Shown here piece by piece: positions 55,009-64,000 of a DNA stretch of 64,000 bases. Below the pieces are notes generated by a model, which was not told the DNA's origin, searched no databases, and was given only the letters and a program-made list of their open reading frames with translations. The stretch is taken from assembly GCA_021186555.1 (NCBI GenBank), contig JAJKFL010000005.1, positions 49,693,635 to 49,757,634 on the forward strand. The letters are read 5' to 3'. Source of the DNA: Reticulitermes speratus (lineage: Eukaryota > Arthropoda > Insecta > Blattodea > Rhinotermitidae). Both the position numbers and the translations under genes were made by a program. The first letter of the stretch is position 1. Each line of letters opens with the position of its first letter.

Positions 55009-57573
55009 CCCTTCAGCGACGTCCTCTATACGTGGTATAGACCTCCGTTTCTTCACATGCTGCCGGCCTCTATACGTCGTATAGACCCTTGCATGGTTGG
55101 ATTCAATCTCCTCTCACAAGCAGAGATTTAGTGCTATCGAAGTGCGAGTGGTTTCTCTTTACAGTTTAAGAACTGTGCTTTCAGGATATAATGGTATAAA
55201 TTCTATATCTAGAATGTAACATTATCTATTCACGAGTAAATTGTCCTATGAAAAATGTTCACCTTATCCGCTCAAAAACGCTCACTCTCAGAGACCTTTC
55301 GCTTGTTCTCAAACTGAAATAAAGAAAGCTACGGGCTGAACAACATATATTTGTAGCTGAAGATCTTAGCTTTCTTATAGTATGAGAATGATGCAATTCA
55401 TACGCGCTTGACTGCATATCTGTGGCTTCAAATAATTTCGTCACCTTCCACTCGGGCGCTACAAAGACTTGATTTGTGCTGCTCCCTTGAAGTCTAAACA
55501 GAAATCATGTGTCATTTCCATGCGTAGATCGACAGAGTATGAATCAACCTCTCATTTGGTATATCGTTCAGCGTAGTTTGTTTTGTATTTACTGGTTTTT
55601 CCCCTGCATCTTTTCACGGTCAGTGCGCTAGCTTCAGCAGTTGACTTAGGAGTGATTCTGGGGGCGTAACCATGGCAGGGAAAGGTTTGACAGACAGTGA
55701 AGTGCAAGCAATTGTGTACAAATCAGATGAAAGTTTCAGTGACAGTAGTAGTGACAGTGGTAGCAGTAGTGATAATGAAGTTGATGATGTAGCTCTAGCA
55801 GATGCAGTCATAAATGACGACAGTGTTGATGAAGAGGAAATCTTGCACCAAGATTTCGTGTGGGAGGCTATGGATAATTACACAGGACACAGAGAAGTAT
55901 TTAGTTGTGATTTTGGACCCAGAAATGGTGCAGAAAATGTAAGTGATATTGTTGAATGTTTCGAGTTATTTTTTGACAAAGAAATCATACAACAAATTGT
56001 TATAGAAACTAATAGGTATGCAGAACAATACAAGAACGCGCGAGGCAATCTTTTCCCATTTCGTTCACTTGTAAGATCATGGACACCTGTCACGGAAAAT
56101 GAAATTTACACTGTTTTAGGTCTGTTTTTACTGATGGGCATTGTGCAAAAACCAACTGCGAGGTCATACTTTTCGAAAAAAAGGGTAATATCAACACCTG
56201 GATTTGCCGATGTGATTAGGAGAGAAAGATTTGAATTGATTTGTAAATTTTTGCATTTTATAGACAATGAAAGCTTACCAACATTCCAAGGACCTCCAAA
56301 ATTGTTCAAAATTTATCCTGTGATATGTCATTTGAACAAAAAATTTCAAACCCTATATCTACCAAACCAAAACATTGCCATTGATGAAAGTCTGACACTC
56401 TGGAAGGGGCGTCTGTCATTTAGGCAGTACCTACCACTAAAGGCTTCAAAGTTCGGAATAAAAACTTTTGAACTGTGCGAATCAACGACAGGATATTTGT
56501 GGTGTTTTCTTGTATATACAGGAAAAAATACTGTGCTAGAATCGAGTTTGATCACGCCAGAAACCCCCAAAACAGCAGCCATTGTATTGAAACTGTTAGA
56601 ACCCTTGTTAGGTCGTGGACATACACTGTGGATAGATAACTTTTACAACAGTCCAGAATTAGCACGGCAGCTAAAAGTCAAATATTCCACTGATTGTGTA
56701 GGCACACTCAAACTGAACAGGAAGAACGTGCCCAAGGAAGTAAAAGATAAGAAACTGAAGAAGGGTGAAATCATAGCGAGACATTCGGGTCCAGTCACAG
56801 TGTTAAAGTGGTGCGACAAAAGAAGTGTAACTATGGTGTCCACATACCACAGTGCAGACACGCAGAGGGTTTATAAGAGGGGAAAGGAAACAGAGAAGCC
56901 TTTGTGTGTGATTGATTATAATCACAACATGGGGGGAGTCGACTTGAAGGACCAGTTGCTCCATATGTACGTGGTTGAGAGAAAGAAGATGACGAAATGG
57001 TACCTAAAACTTTTCAAAAGGCTACTGAACTCAACAGTTCTCAATTCGATTGTTGTTTATAGACAAGTCACGGGAAGAAATATAGAGCAGCTCTCATTCA
57101 GAATACAGTTAGTGGAAGGTTTGTTTATAAAATATGCACGTGCTGCGGGCGAACAGAGTGTACCGGGGCGACACGCGTCTGATAACACAGTACCAAGGCT
57201 CACGGAAAGACATTTTCTCAGAAAAGTGGCACCCAAAACTGAAAAATCAAAACCCCAGAGGAGGTGTGTAGTGTGTTCAAAGCACGGAAAAAAGAAAACT
57301 TCAGTGTACTGCTGCCAAAACTGTGATGTGGGCCTTTGTTTAGAAGATTGCTTTGAGCTGTACCACACGAAGCTCAATTACTAAGGTAATGATAATTATT
57401 ATATTGCATCTACATAGTCTTAAGACTATTCTGTTAAAATTTGAGAAAAATCGGATCTTTAGTTTGCGACTATTATTTTTTTGAAACGACAGTTGCATTT
57501 TCGTCATTAGGGATTTAAATCTCCTCCGTCCCTGGAGTATGTTGGAAATTAAATGCCCTCCGTCGCTGAGGGG
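55009..57573 (+). mobile_element. piggyBac element inserted in the BEL/Pao leader
   Basis: Starts directly after TTAA (55005-55008) with CCCTTCAGCGACG; ends with the inverse of CCCCTCAGCGACG followed by CTAA (57574-57577), one base off the TTAA target. Length 2565 bp. Subterminal DNA at the left has ctatacgtggtatag and ctatacgtcgtatag; at the right, two copies of ctccgtc-type boxes. It encloses one long transposase frame. Because it sits inside an element with identical LTRs, it inserted more recently still. Confidence 0.92.
55672..57384 (+). CDS. piggyBac transposase, 570 aa, open
   Basis: Cut-and-paste transposase acting at TTAA sites. Acidic Ser/Asp-rich N-terminus (about 10-60); DDE-type core (about 75-440) with the three expected Asp: IDESLTLWKGR (D about 238), LWIDNFYNS (D about 322) and GGVDLKDQL (D about 424). 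The C-terminal Cys-rich zinc domain (about 523-561) reads CVVCSKH, CCQNCDVGLC, EDCFELYH. Length is normal for the family and there is no stop inside. ATG at 55672 is the first in frame and fits the acidic N-terminus. All parts needed for activity seem present, so this may be an autonomous copy; whether it is expressed is unknown. Confidence 0.95.
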   Translation: MAGKGLTDSEVQAIVYKSDESFSDSSSDSGSSSDNEVDDVALADAVINDDSVDEEEILHQDFVWEAMDNYTGHREVFSCDFGPRNGAENVSDIVECFELFFDKEIIQQIVIETNRYAEQYKNARGNLFPFRSLVRSWTPVTENEIYTVLGLFLLMGIVQKPTARSYFSKKRVISTPGFADVIRRERFELICKFLHFIDNESLPTFQGPPKLFKIYPVICHLNKKFQTLYLPNQNIAIDESLTLWKGRLSFRQYLPLKASKFGIKTFELCESTTGYLWCFLVYTGKNTVLESSLITPETPKTAAIVLKLLEPLLGRGHTLWIDNFYNSPELARQLKVKYSTDCVGTLKLNRKNVPKEVKDKKLKKGEIIARHSGPVTVLKWCDKRSVTMVSTYHSADTQRVYKRGKETEKPLCVIDYNHNMGGVDLKDQLLHMYVVERKKMTKWYLKLFKRLLNSTVLNSIVVYRQVTGRNIEQLSFRIQLVEGLFIKYARAAGEQSVPGRHASDNTVPRLTERHFLRKVAPKTEKSKPQRRCVVCSKHGKKKTSVYCCQNCDVGLCLEDCFELYHTKLNY

Positions 57574-57878
57574 CTAAACCCAATAAAACCTTAATAACAT
57601 AATAAGGAACTGTAAAGTAATTTTAGCACGCAATTCTCAGTTAAAAGTTGTGCCAATGTTAATATAATAAGCAAAAGGAACGTAGCTGTGCGAAATGAAT
57701 AATGGCGTCTCGCAGTGGCTTCCTTGGCGTGGCGTCAGTTTACTTTCCTTAAAACTGCTGAAGTTGCCGCTGCGACGTGAAGCTACCAACGTGGAATCCG
57801 TTTATGTTCAACCTCCGACGTCTTCTAACGTGACACTGCGATTTCCCGTCTTCCTGTTCCCGGGTTTCGGCACCAAAA

Positions 57879-58008
57879 TGTTATTCACAAACAACCGTGT
57901 TGTAGCTTACACGCCATATTTATTCTAAGAAGTTAAAGGGTACAGACATAACACTAAGAAAAGGTATAGTCCAAAGAGTTTCAATAGAAAGATATTTAAT
58001 TCCCAACA
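57879..58008 (-). repeat. 5' LTR of the BEL/Pao element
   Basis: 130 bp, identical to 49477-49606; followed inward by the primer-binding-type segment. Confidence 0.92.
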
Positions 58009-58074
58009 ATCTACAACAAAGAATACGTGCCAGTAGGTCAACAATGCCAACATACAGCTTGGAAATTGAAGTAG

Positions 58075-58320
58075 AACCATTATATGAAGACGTATGGGGA
58101 GTGAAGGTGTAACTTCACCTATTCTTAACCTTGGTACTAGGTGGAGGTGAGTGGCTGGCTTTACAGCCTACCCGTTTTCCCTCGGCGGAAAGAGTCCCAG
58201 GTACCCATTTGACAAGCGTCTGGATGGGCCAAGAACCTGGTATAAACGCGGTGGAAAAGAGAAAAATCAGTCCGTGCCGGGGTTCGAACCCCAATTCCCC
58301 GGACGTTTAGACCTTTGGTT
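58075..58320 (-). mobile_element. Divergent SINE, family 2
   Basis: gaagacgtatggggagtgaa, then acccgttttccctcggcgga, then ggtacccatttgacaagcgt and the inverted B box ggggttcgaacccc. The A-box end is lost. Confidence 0.65.
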
Positions 58321-58465
58321 AATCCAAATATAGAAGTATTAAATAGACTTCAGAGAACTGGCAGTGTTGTAGATAATTTTATGTACAAGGAGCCGTTGCG
58401 AGGTTGGAACGGTTTTGCTGAAGGTTAAAGCTTTTGGGATGTTACGCCGTGTCGATTGGTAAGTA

Positions 58466-58650
58466 CAGTCGAACCCGGTTATAACGACATCGGTTTAAGC
58501 GACACCTCTTATAAAACGTCAGATATTCTGTGATACCAATTAATTCCTCACTGTTAACCATAACATTATACCCGTCGGTTATAACAACACTCGTTTATAA
58601 CGACACAAAATATTCAGTCCCATTCATTACGTTATAACGGAGTTCGACTG
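58466..58650. mobile_element. 185-bp TIR MITE (CAGTCGAAC family), copy 2
   Basis: CAGTCGAACCCGGTTATAAC at the left, the inverse of CAGTCGAACTCCGTTATAAC at the right; TA before, TC after (one base changed). Opposite internal orientation to 43963-44147. Confidence 0.85.
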
Positions 58651-59000
58651 TCGTTATTGACATTTCCAAAGGCCATAGCGTCTTCACCTACAGGGTCAAT
58701 AAACGTGGCGTGACATTGCAGAAGACTTGAAGGCTGAAGTCAGCCACTATCACAAACCTCGAAGGTTTACTGCCACGCTTCGTCACCTCGCTACAGGTGA
58801 CCTCACCCGCAACACAAACAGTCAGAATGCAGTTCTGTTTATGTCTTTCAGGATTTATACCTCTGACACGGTTTGTTTAGTGTTGTTTAAACCCTCTTCA
58901 TACGAATACAAATAATTGTATGTAAGAAACTCCAACTACCTTGAAACATGAACGCTTTGTTTAAGGTGATTCATCCACTTTGCTCTGTTGATCATATATA

Positions 59001-59310
59001 CAGGGCATACACAAAAGAATGGTGCGGTATCAAAAGTGAATAAAAAATGTACAGGGCATACACAAAAGAATGGTGCGGTTTTAATAGTGTTCACTCTTAA
59101 AACCGCACCATTCTTTTGTGTATGCCCTGTATTTCTCACCTTACACGGGCACAACATACACCGTCAGCGGCGGCAACTGTCCAAGTTTCTCATTTGCATG
59201 AGAAACTTGGACAGTTGCCGCCGCTGACGGTGTGTGTTGTGCCCGTGTAATATGAGACATAGATTTTTTATTCACTTTTGAAACCGCACCATTCTTTTGT
59301 GTATGCCCTG
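59001..59310. mobile_element. Mariner-type MITE with a second MITE nested in it
   Basis: Outer element: CAGGGCATACACAAAAGAAT at 59001 and its inverse ending 59310, TA before. It corresponds to the two ends of 45205-45798 joined with no transposase part. A 78-bp MITE (59052-59129) sits inside its left arm, flanked by TA. The inner junction of the outer arms is palindromic near 59195-59198. Confidence 0.88.
59052..59129. mobile_element. 78-bp palindromic mariner-type MITE, copy 3 (nested)
   Basis: TA at 59050-59051 and 59130-59131. Arms identical in length to 41418-41495 and 47448-47525; the best preserved of the three. Confidence 0.9.
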
Positions 59311-59679
59311 TGTATATATGGCGCACAACATTATTTTGTAATTCTAGTCTCAATATAGCTGCCATATTGGCGTGGTATGTTCCAATATGTGTAGTGATAA
59401 AGGCTGTAATGCGATAGAGTTTTGAGTGGTAATGTTTGTTAGCTTATCAGTCAAGTTTAACCCTGACATTACGACCCTGCGTTATCTCATAATAAGCAGC
59501 AGTAGGATCCCCATATTTCTTGATCTAACAACTAAATCGCCCAACTTGATGCAGTAACAAACATCTTATAGTTCTGCTGGATGGACTGACAGTGTTCCAT
59601 AAATTGATAGCTTATGTTATGACCTTGTTCTTACTTTCTGTTGACCCTTTAATACACAGTGGTTACTGTACTTACCACT

Positions 59680-59870
59680 GCTTTAACCTTCACGGACTCC
59701 GCATTTTGCCCAAACAGTGTATTTATGTGTTTTGCGTGATTCTTGTAATAGACAGCGATTATTTCCATAAAGAGCATTAACCGGATATGCCTTGTAATGT
59801 AGCGTAGTATGTTTTTGTGAAGTAGGAACTGAACCTTGACATTTTGGTTAGCTGAGATTCGGCTTGGACT
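59680..59870 (+). repeat. Old interspersed repeat shared with 49140-49330
   Basis: actccgcattttgcccaaac then agtgtatttatgt, and attatttccataaagagcat, align in order with the other copy. Ends and class unknown. Confidence 0.45.
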
Positions 59871-60109
59871 AACTCAGTAAGGTTTTCCCTGTATTCGCTC
59901 GGTGTTACAGCAAATGCTCACTTTGTACCTAAATTCGATGTAACCTACTGCATGCTTCTTATGCATCCCCCTCAACATTATTAACAAAATTCCGCTATAA
60001 AAGGGCCCCCCCCCAAATACTAATGTCAAAATTCAACTGCATTATTGTAACTGGTCAGCCTCTTTCCTGTGCTGCACACTCAGAACTGTCCATTTCTTAG
60101 AGAAGGAGA

Positions 60110-60192
60110 AGACGGAAGCGGAGTGAGGAGAAGCAGAAGAAGGGTGATGATGATGATGATGATGATAAGAAGGAGGAGGAGGGGGAGTTGCA
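60110..60192 (+). repeat. Purine-rich tract with (GAT)n
   Basis: A G/A-only stretch broken by about seven GAT units (60148-60168). Low-complexity DNA; no frame of interest. Confidence 0.8.
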
Positions 60193-60365
60193 TATGAAGT
60201 AAAAAAAAAAGAAAGGAAGTGGTAGACAGTGCCTGTAACACGTCACTCTCCGAAAATTTGTCTTCAAAAATAATTTTTTTTTATAAAATTTGTAATTACT
60301 TTAGCGAAAGCTGCAGTTATGTATTGGACTAGCCGGTTGACAGCTGAGGGAGATATAAAAATAAT

Positions 60366-60617
60366 AGGTAAAGGTAAAGTTGCCACGAAGGCCCAGAGGG
60401 GGCGTAGAGGTATAACTGCTCTTTCTTTAACCTCGGCGCTAGATGGGGGTGTGTGGTCAACGCGACACCCCGGCCGCTTTACCCCCGGGAAAGAGACCCG
60501 GTACCCATTGTACAGGAGGCTGGGCGGGCCCCAGGGCCGGTTTGGACTGGTGCGGAAAATCTCGCCCCCACTGGGATTCGATCCCTGGACCGTCCAAGCC
60601 CGTAGCGAGTCGCTATA
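60366..60617 (-). mobile_element. SINE family 2, nearly full length
   Basis: ataggtaaaggtaaagttgc to cgtagcgagtcgctatac; inverted B box gggattcgatccc. The A-box end is cut off by an (AAT)n run (60618-60652). Confidence 0.85.
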
Positions 60618-60618
60618 C

Positions 60619-60649
<31 letters not shown>

Positions 60650-60652
60650 TAG
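60618..60652. repeat. (AAT)n microsatellite
   Basis: About 11 AAT units directly at the truncated head of a SINE. Confidence 0.9.
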
Positions 60653-60685
60653 GTAATTATGAAATAAATGGCTTCTTCAATGGAT

Positions 60686-60691
60686 TTTATT
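60686..60691 (-). promoter_or_regulatory. Poly(A) signal for the 48-aa terminal exon
   Basis: TTTATT on plus, AATAAA on minus, 68 bases past the stop codon. Confidence 0.55.
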
Positions 60692-60758
60692 GTCATACCA
60701 TCCTGAGGTTTCAAACAACATGCAGGCCTGCTCCTACATGTTGCAGGCATTCTGTAAG

Positions 60759-60905
60759 TTACGGAGCCGGCTGGCTCTGAGTGGCTGCCTGGAGGCTGCT
60801 GCTGAATTCATTGGCTGTCTGTTGCGCCCTGTCTAGAGCAGTGCGAGCGATTTGTTGCAAGTTTTGGCCGGCTGCCTGCGAGTCGGGGACGATCGCGTTC
60901 ACAAG
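60759..60905 (-). CDS. Terminal exon of an unidentified gene (48 aa)
   Basis: A strong acceptor on the minus strand (tatgcttttctgttacag) opens LVNAIVPDSQAAGQNLQQIA, then RTALDRAQQTANEFSSSLQA, then ATQSQPAP and a TAA at 60761-60759. AATAAA on the minus strand (60691-60686) lies 68 bases further. GC-rich and codon-biased compared with its AT-rich surroundings, and the sequence is a clean amphipathic helix rich in Gln/Ala/Asn. The style recalls small secreted helical lipid-binding or antifreeze-like proteins, for example apolipophorin-type helices, but I cannot name it. Upstream exons are not found in the remaining 3 kb and may lie beyond the window. Confidence 0.65.
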   Translation of the reverse strand, partial: LVNAIVPDSQAAGQNLQQIARTALDRAQQTANEFSSSLQAATQSQPAP

Positions 60906-61329
60906 CTGTAACAGAAAAGCATAGCTGTCAACTGCAACACTGTCTGCACTTCGTGTTCTTGCACGGCGTCAACTTCCCACAAGCACCAGATTCTAATTCC
61001 GATATCTCGTCAATCGCTTCATAAAGCCTTGATCCTGGTGAAAATTTACAGGCAGAATATATATTTCAACTACATCGGTGCATCAGTTTGCTAGCAGGCA
61101 GAGGTGTCGAGTTTGTGGAGCCCTCAATATTTGATCCTGATGGGATAGATGACAAGCCATGTAAGGGCTAAGTTTGAGCCAAATCTGTCAACATTGGCAT
61201 TACATATTCTGCAGATAGCTCCGTTTCTCGCTTTGTGGTGTTTCTCTATACATTACCAGATACGTTCAAATAGGTTCGTATTGGTTCATACACGCCGGTC
61301 CCCAAGCCGAGGAAGCCTTTTCTGCATTT

Positions 61330-61592
61330 TTTTTTCCTATGGCTCGACAGCCCTATATGGGCCTGGGCCTCCTCGTTTCGTCGAGGTTTCATGATCACAC
61401 ACATTTGAGACACACCACACTCGGTAGGACTCCTCTGGACGAGTGACCAGCTCGTCGCAGAGACCTCTACCTGACAACACACAACACTCACAAGAGACAG
61501 ACATCAATGCCCCCGGTGGGATTCGAACCCACGATCCTAGTAAGCGAGCGGCCGAAGACCCACGCCTTAGACCGCACGGCCACTGGGATCGG
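61330..61592 (-). mobile_element. SINE family 1 with 13-bp TSD
   Basis: 263 bp, T run at left, inverted B box gggattcgaacccac, head cactgggatcgg. Perfect 13-bp duplication ccttttctgcatt at 61317-61329 and 61593-61605: a recent insertion. Confidence 0.93.
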
Positions 61593-61887
61593 CCTTTTCT
61601 GCATTAAGACACTCCAAATTTCGCTCTGAATATTATAGTCCCAGTTTATTAGCCACTATTTACGGAGTAAGAGACGAACGCCTTATGTTGAAACCTCGTT
61701 CTGTCTGTCCGTGTGTGTGCGTGTCTCTCTGTGATCAAATATGGGCGGTTAATCTGTTTGTCTGATTTTCATGAATTTGGATATAGGGGCTCTTTACAAA
61801 AGGTTGTCGAGCAAATGTGAGTTTAGTGAAAATCGGCCAATAAATTTCTACCCGTTCCCTCTATATTTTTGACAGATATGGGTGATT

Positions 61888-62660
61888 TCAGGCTTCCGCC
61901 ACGGTGGAAATGAGATCTGCGCACTTTTGAGATTTTACACACCGTAGAATGAGTTTCTTAACGACGTTTCGGGACAACCTATCGGTCCCATCTTGAAGGG
62001 TCAAACAGACTTGGACTGATGAAGATGGGACCGAGAGGTTGTCCCGAAAAGCAGCGTAGAATGGTAGTTTCGTACCGACGTTTCGGGACAACCTATCGGT
62101 CTCATATTAAAGGGCCAAACAGGCTTGGACTGATGAAGATGGGACCGATAGGTTGTCCCGAAAAGCAGCGTAGAATGGTAGTTTCGTACCGACGTTTCGG
62201 GACAACCGATCGGTCTCATATTAAAGGGCCAAACAGGCTTGGACTGATGAAGATGGGACCGATATGTTGTCCCGAAAAGCAGCGTAGAATGGTAGTTTCG
62301 TACCGACGTTTCGGGACAACCGATCGGTCTCATATTAAAGGGCCAAACAGGCTTGGACTGATGAAGATGGGACCGATATGTTGTCCCGAAAAGCAGCGTA
62401 GAATGGTAGTTTCGTACCGACGTTTCGGGACAACCGATCGGTCTCATATTAAAGGGCCAAACAGGCTTGGACTGATGAAGATGGGACCGATATGTTGTCC
62501 CGAAAAGCAGCGTAGAATGGTAGTTTCGTACCGACGTTTCGGGACAACGTATCGGTCTCATATTAAAGGGTCAAACAGGCTTGGACTGATGAAGATGGGA
62601 CCGATAGGTAGTCCCGGAACGTCGGTAATAAACAATCATTCTACCCTGCGTAAAATAACA
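61888..62660. repeat. Family B palindrome expanded into a 114-bp tandem array
   Basis: Single-copy left end (ttcaggcttccgccacggtg, atgagatctgcgc) and right end as in other family B copies, but the centre is repeated. CTGATGAAG recurs with its first T at 62017, 62131, 62245, 62359, 62473 and 62587, a period of exactly 114 bp. Each unit has one forward hairpin (gatgggaccgata.. tgtcccgaaaagc) and one inverted hairpin (gacgtttcgggacaac..). As 114 is divisible by three, both strands show long repetitive open frames (plus 62019-62720, minus 62001-62561); I regard these as by-products. Confidence 0.9.
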
Positions 62661-62921
62661 AAAGAGAGTAGATATGAGAGTTGGGTCAAATTTGGTGTTA
62701 GAGATCTGCACCCATACTGATGTTGACAATTTTTTATTTTGGGGAAAATCGACGCAGTGAAAACCGTACCTATATTACTAGCGTAAATGAAATTACGTAC
62801 AAGCGTGTACCGTAAAAACTGTAACATTTTTAAAGTAAAGAATGCCTTGGTAAAGTTTAACTACGTCACGGAGTGTACCATTTGCAGTACGGTTACTGTT
62901 TCCTATTTCGTGTCCTTCTAT

Positions 62922-63190
62922 TAGCCGGGATAGAGTAGTCAGTACAATGATCAGGCTACAAGCTGGATGACCGAGATATCATAGTTCGAAACCCGCTAGT
63001 GGCCAGAAACTTTTCTCTTCTCCCTAGCGTCCGGACCGTGTCTCAGGCCCTTTCATCCTCATAATCATTGGCTACAGGGGGCTCCTTCCCTGACTGCTCA
63101 GTTCCATCATGCAATGATGTTAAGAATGCGCGGAGTTACACCTCCACTCCCTACTGCCTTCACAAGGAGTTTAATTTCATGTGCATAGAT
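62922..63190 (+). mobile_element. tRNA-like SINE, divergent, family 2 type
   Basis: Head tagccgggatagagtagtca (A-box region) and B box agttcgaaacccg, then a body with tcaggccctttcatcctcat and tgcgcggagttacacctcca. Plus orientation. Confidence 0.65.
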
Positions 63191-63292
63191 GTTTAATACA
63201 ACTATTCTTGATATATTTATTATCTCTTGCTGTTATGACGTCATAAAATAGAAGTCAAGTATATTAAAGTCATTCCTGTCGACGTCATTGAG

Positions 63293-63790
63293 GCTTATAT
63301 GGAGGAGAAGATGTATTTTTTTTCCTATGGCTCGACAGCCCTATATGGGCCTGGGCCTCCTCGTTTCGTCGAGGTTTCATGGTCACACACATTTGAGACA
63401 CACCACACTCTGTAGGACTGCTCTGGACGAGGGATCAGCTCGTCGCAGAGACCTCTACCTGACAACACACAACACTCACAACAGACAGACATCCATGCCC
63501 TAGGCGGGATTCGAACCCACGATCCTAGTAAGCGAGCGGCCAAAGACCCACGCCTTAGACCGCACGGCCACTGGGATCGGCGGAGAAGATGTATAGCTCC
63601 ACAAATTCTTAATCTCGGCACTAGAAGGAAGTGAGTGGTTAACATCACGCCTTGGTCGCCTTACCCCCAAGCTAAGAACTCCTGTACGCATTGAGTAGGA
63701 GGCTGGATGGTCTCCAGAGCCGGTCTGGACGTTTTGGAGAAGAGAAGAATTTGTTGTCCCTGCCGGGATTCGGACCTCGGATCTCTTAAT
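63293..63790 (-). mobile_element. SINE family 2 copy split by a family 1 SINE
   Basis: The tail-side part ends at about 63316 (ttatatggaggagaagatgt) and resumes at 63595 (agctccacaaattcttaatc), running to the inverted B box gggattcggacc near 63770. The insert is the family 1 SINE at 63317-63581. Confidence 0.75.
63317..63581 (-). mobile_element. SINE family 1 with 13-bp TSD, nested
   Basis: T run at left, inverted B box gggattcgaacccac, head cactgggatcgg. Perfect 13-bp duplication ggagaagatgtat at 63304-63316 and 63582-63594, inside an older family 2 SINE. Confidence 0.93.
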
Positions 63791-64000
63791 ATTTATTAAA
63801 CATCTTTCACCTTCTCAGTTCCAACTTCTTTAAATAACAGAAGTAAAACAGTTTTAGATTCAAGTTATTCAAATTGACGTCATAGAGCGTTCGTGGTGTT
63901 ACTGGGGTCTGCGTTGGGTGGGCTTACAGTGTATGGAGGTGCGAAGTTTAACCGTATAGGGGCCCAGAGCCACTTAATCAGTGACCCGGGCCCCAGAAAT

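Larger units (their letters stand above)
49477..58008 (-). mobile_element. BEL/Pao LTR retrotransposon, young, with a nested piggyBac
   Basis: Two 130-bp LTRs (49477-49606 and 57879-58008), identical by eye, start TG and end CA; a 5-bp target duplication (atcta) lies at 49472-49476 and 58009-58013. A primer-binding-type segment follows the 5' LTR at about 57856-57877 and a purine-rich tract precedes the 3' LTR at about 49607-49626. One long polyprotein frame fills the body. Apart from the piggyBac inserted in the leader between 5' LTR and polyprotein, it looks whole. LTR identity points to a recent insertion, though 130 bp gives little dating power. Confidence 0.95.

Noticed and set aside
55020-55090. 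ctatacgtggtatag and ctatacgtcgtatag palindromes as operator sites
   Set aside because: They lie just inside the piggyBac left end and are better explained as subterminal transposase-binding repeats.
62019-62720. 233-aa plus-strand and 186-aa minus-strand repetitive open frames
   Set aside because: They arise because the 114-bp repeat unit is divisible by three and lacks stops in these frames; the DNA is a palindromic repeat and both strands read open.
61330-63581. tRNA genes suggested by A and B boxes at several sites
   Set aside because: These are SINE heads: they cannot fold as tRNAs, have no acceptor stem, and come with SINE bodies and target duplications.

Overview
The window is AT-rich nuclear DNA of an insect. 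Conserved multi-exon animal genes with GT-AG introns lie in a dense field of tRNA-derived SINEs, LINE tails, Penelope-like pieces, palindromic MITEs, a piggyBac element and a BEL/Pao element. I infer an insect with a large, repeat-rich genome, perhaps polyneopteran (cockroach or termite-like). That placement is a judgement from style, not a measured assignment.

Genes. I could assemble three conserved genes from start to stop with phase-consistent exons. (1) NSRP1, the nuclear speckle splicing regulator: minus strand, 14880 to 9923, 5 exons, 407 aa. (2) mRpL44, mitochondrial ribosomal protein L44: plus strand, 15107 to 23441, 6 exons, 341 aa. (3) Sas-4/CENPJ (CPAP), the centriole assembly scaffold: minus strand, 33277 to 23628, 8 exons, 1307 aa. 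NSRP1 and mRpL44 are head to head across 226 bp. mRpL44 and Sas-4 converge, with stop codons under 200 bp apart. Four further coding pieces are less certain: an internal exon at 1293-1467 of a gene entering from the left; a long Asn/Ser/Thr-rich orphan exon at 35708-37447 (minus); a two-exon gene for a small secreted 8-cysteine protein at 44550-47099 (plus); and a 48-aa helical terminal exon at 60759-60905 (minus).

Mobile DNA. From 1 to 33 kb, repeats sit between and inside introns: snap-back palindromes, a 1.6 kb Penelope-like foldback, an internally deleted pogo-like element, two 5'-truncated LINEs, and a recent 55-bp minisatellite in an mRpL44 intron. From 37 to 64 kb the window is mostly transposon. 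A BEL/Pao element at 49477-58008 has identical 130-bp LTRs and a 5-bp target duplication, and carries a piggyBac element with an open 570-aa transposase in its leader. Around it are mariner-like palindromic MITEs, two SINE families (several with clean 13-bp target duplications, some nested) and a 114-bp tandem array of palindromes.

The most interesting signal is a scattered set of hammerhead-ribozyme-like motifs: CUGANGA, a stem, GAAA, a short self-complementary stem III, then UA or UC. They occur in Penelope-like insertions with 13-14 bp target duplications and, more degenerate, in the snap-back families. The secreted 8-Cys protein gene and the piggyBac-in-BEL nest are the next most interesting. 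I see no operon-like or defence-type system.
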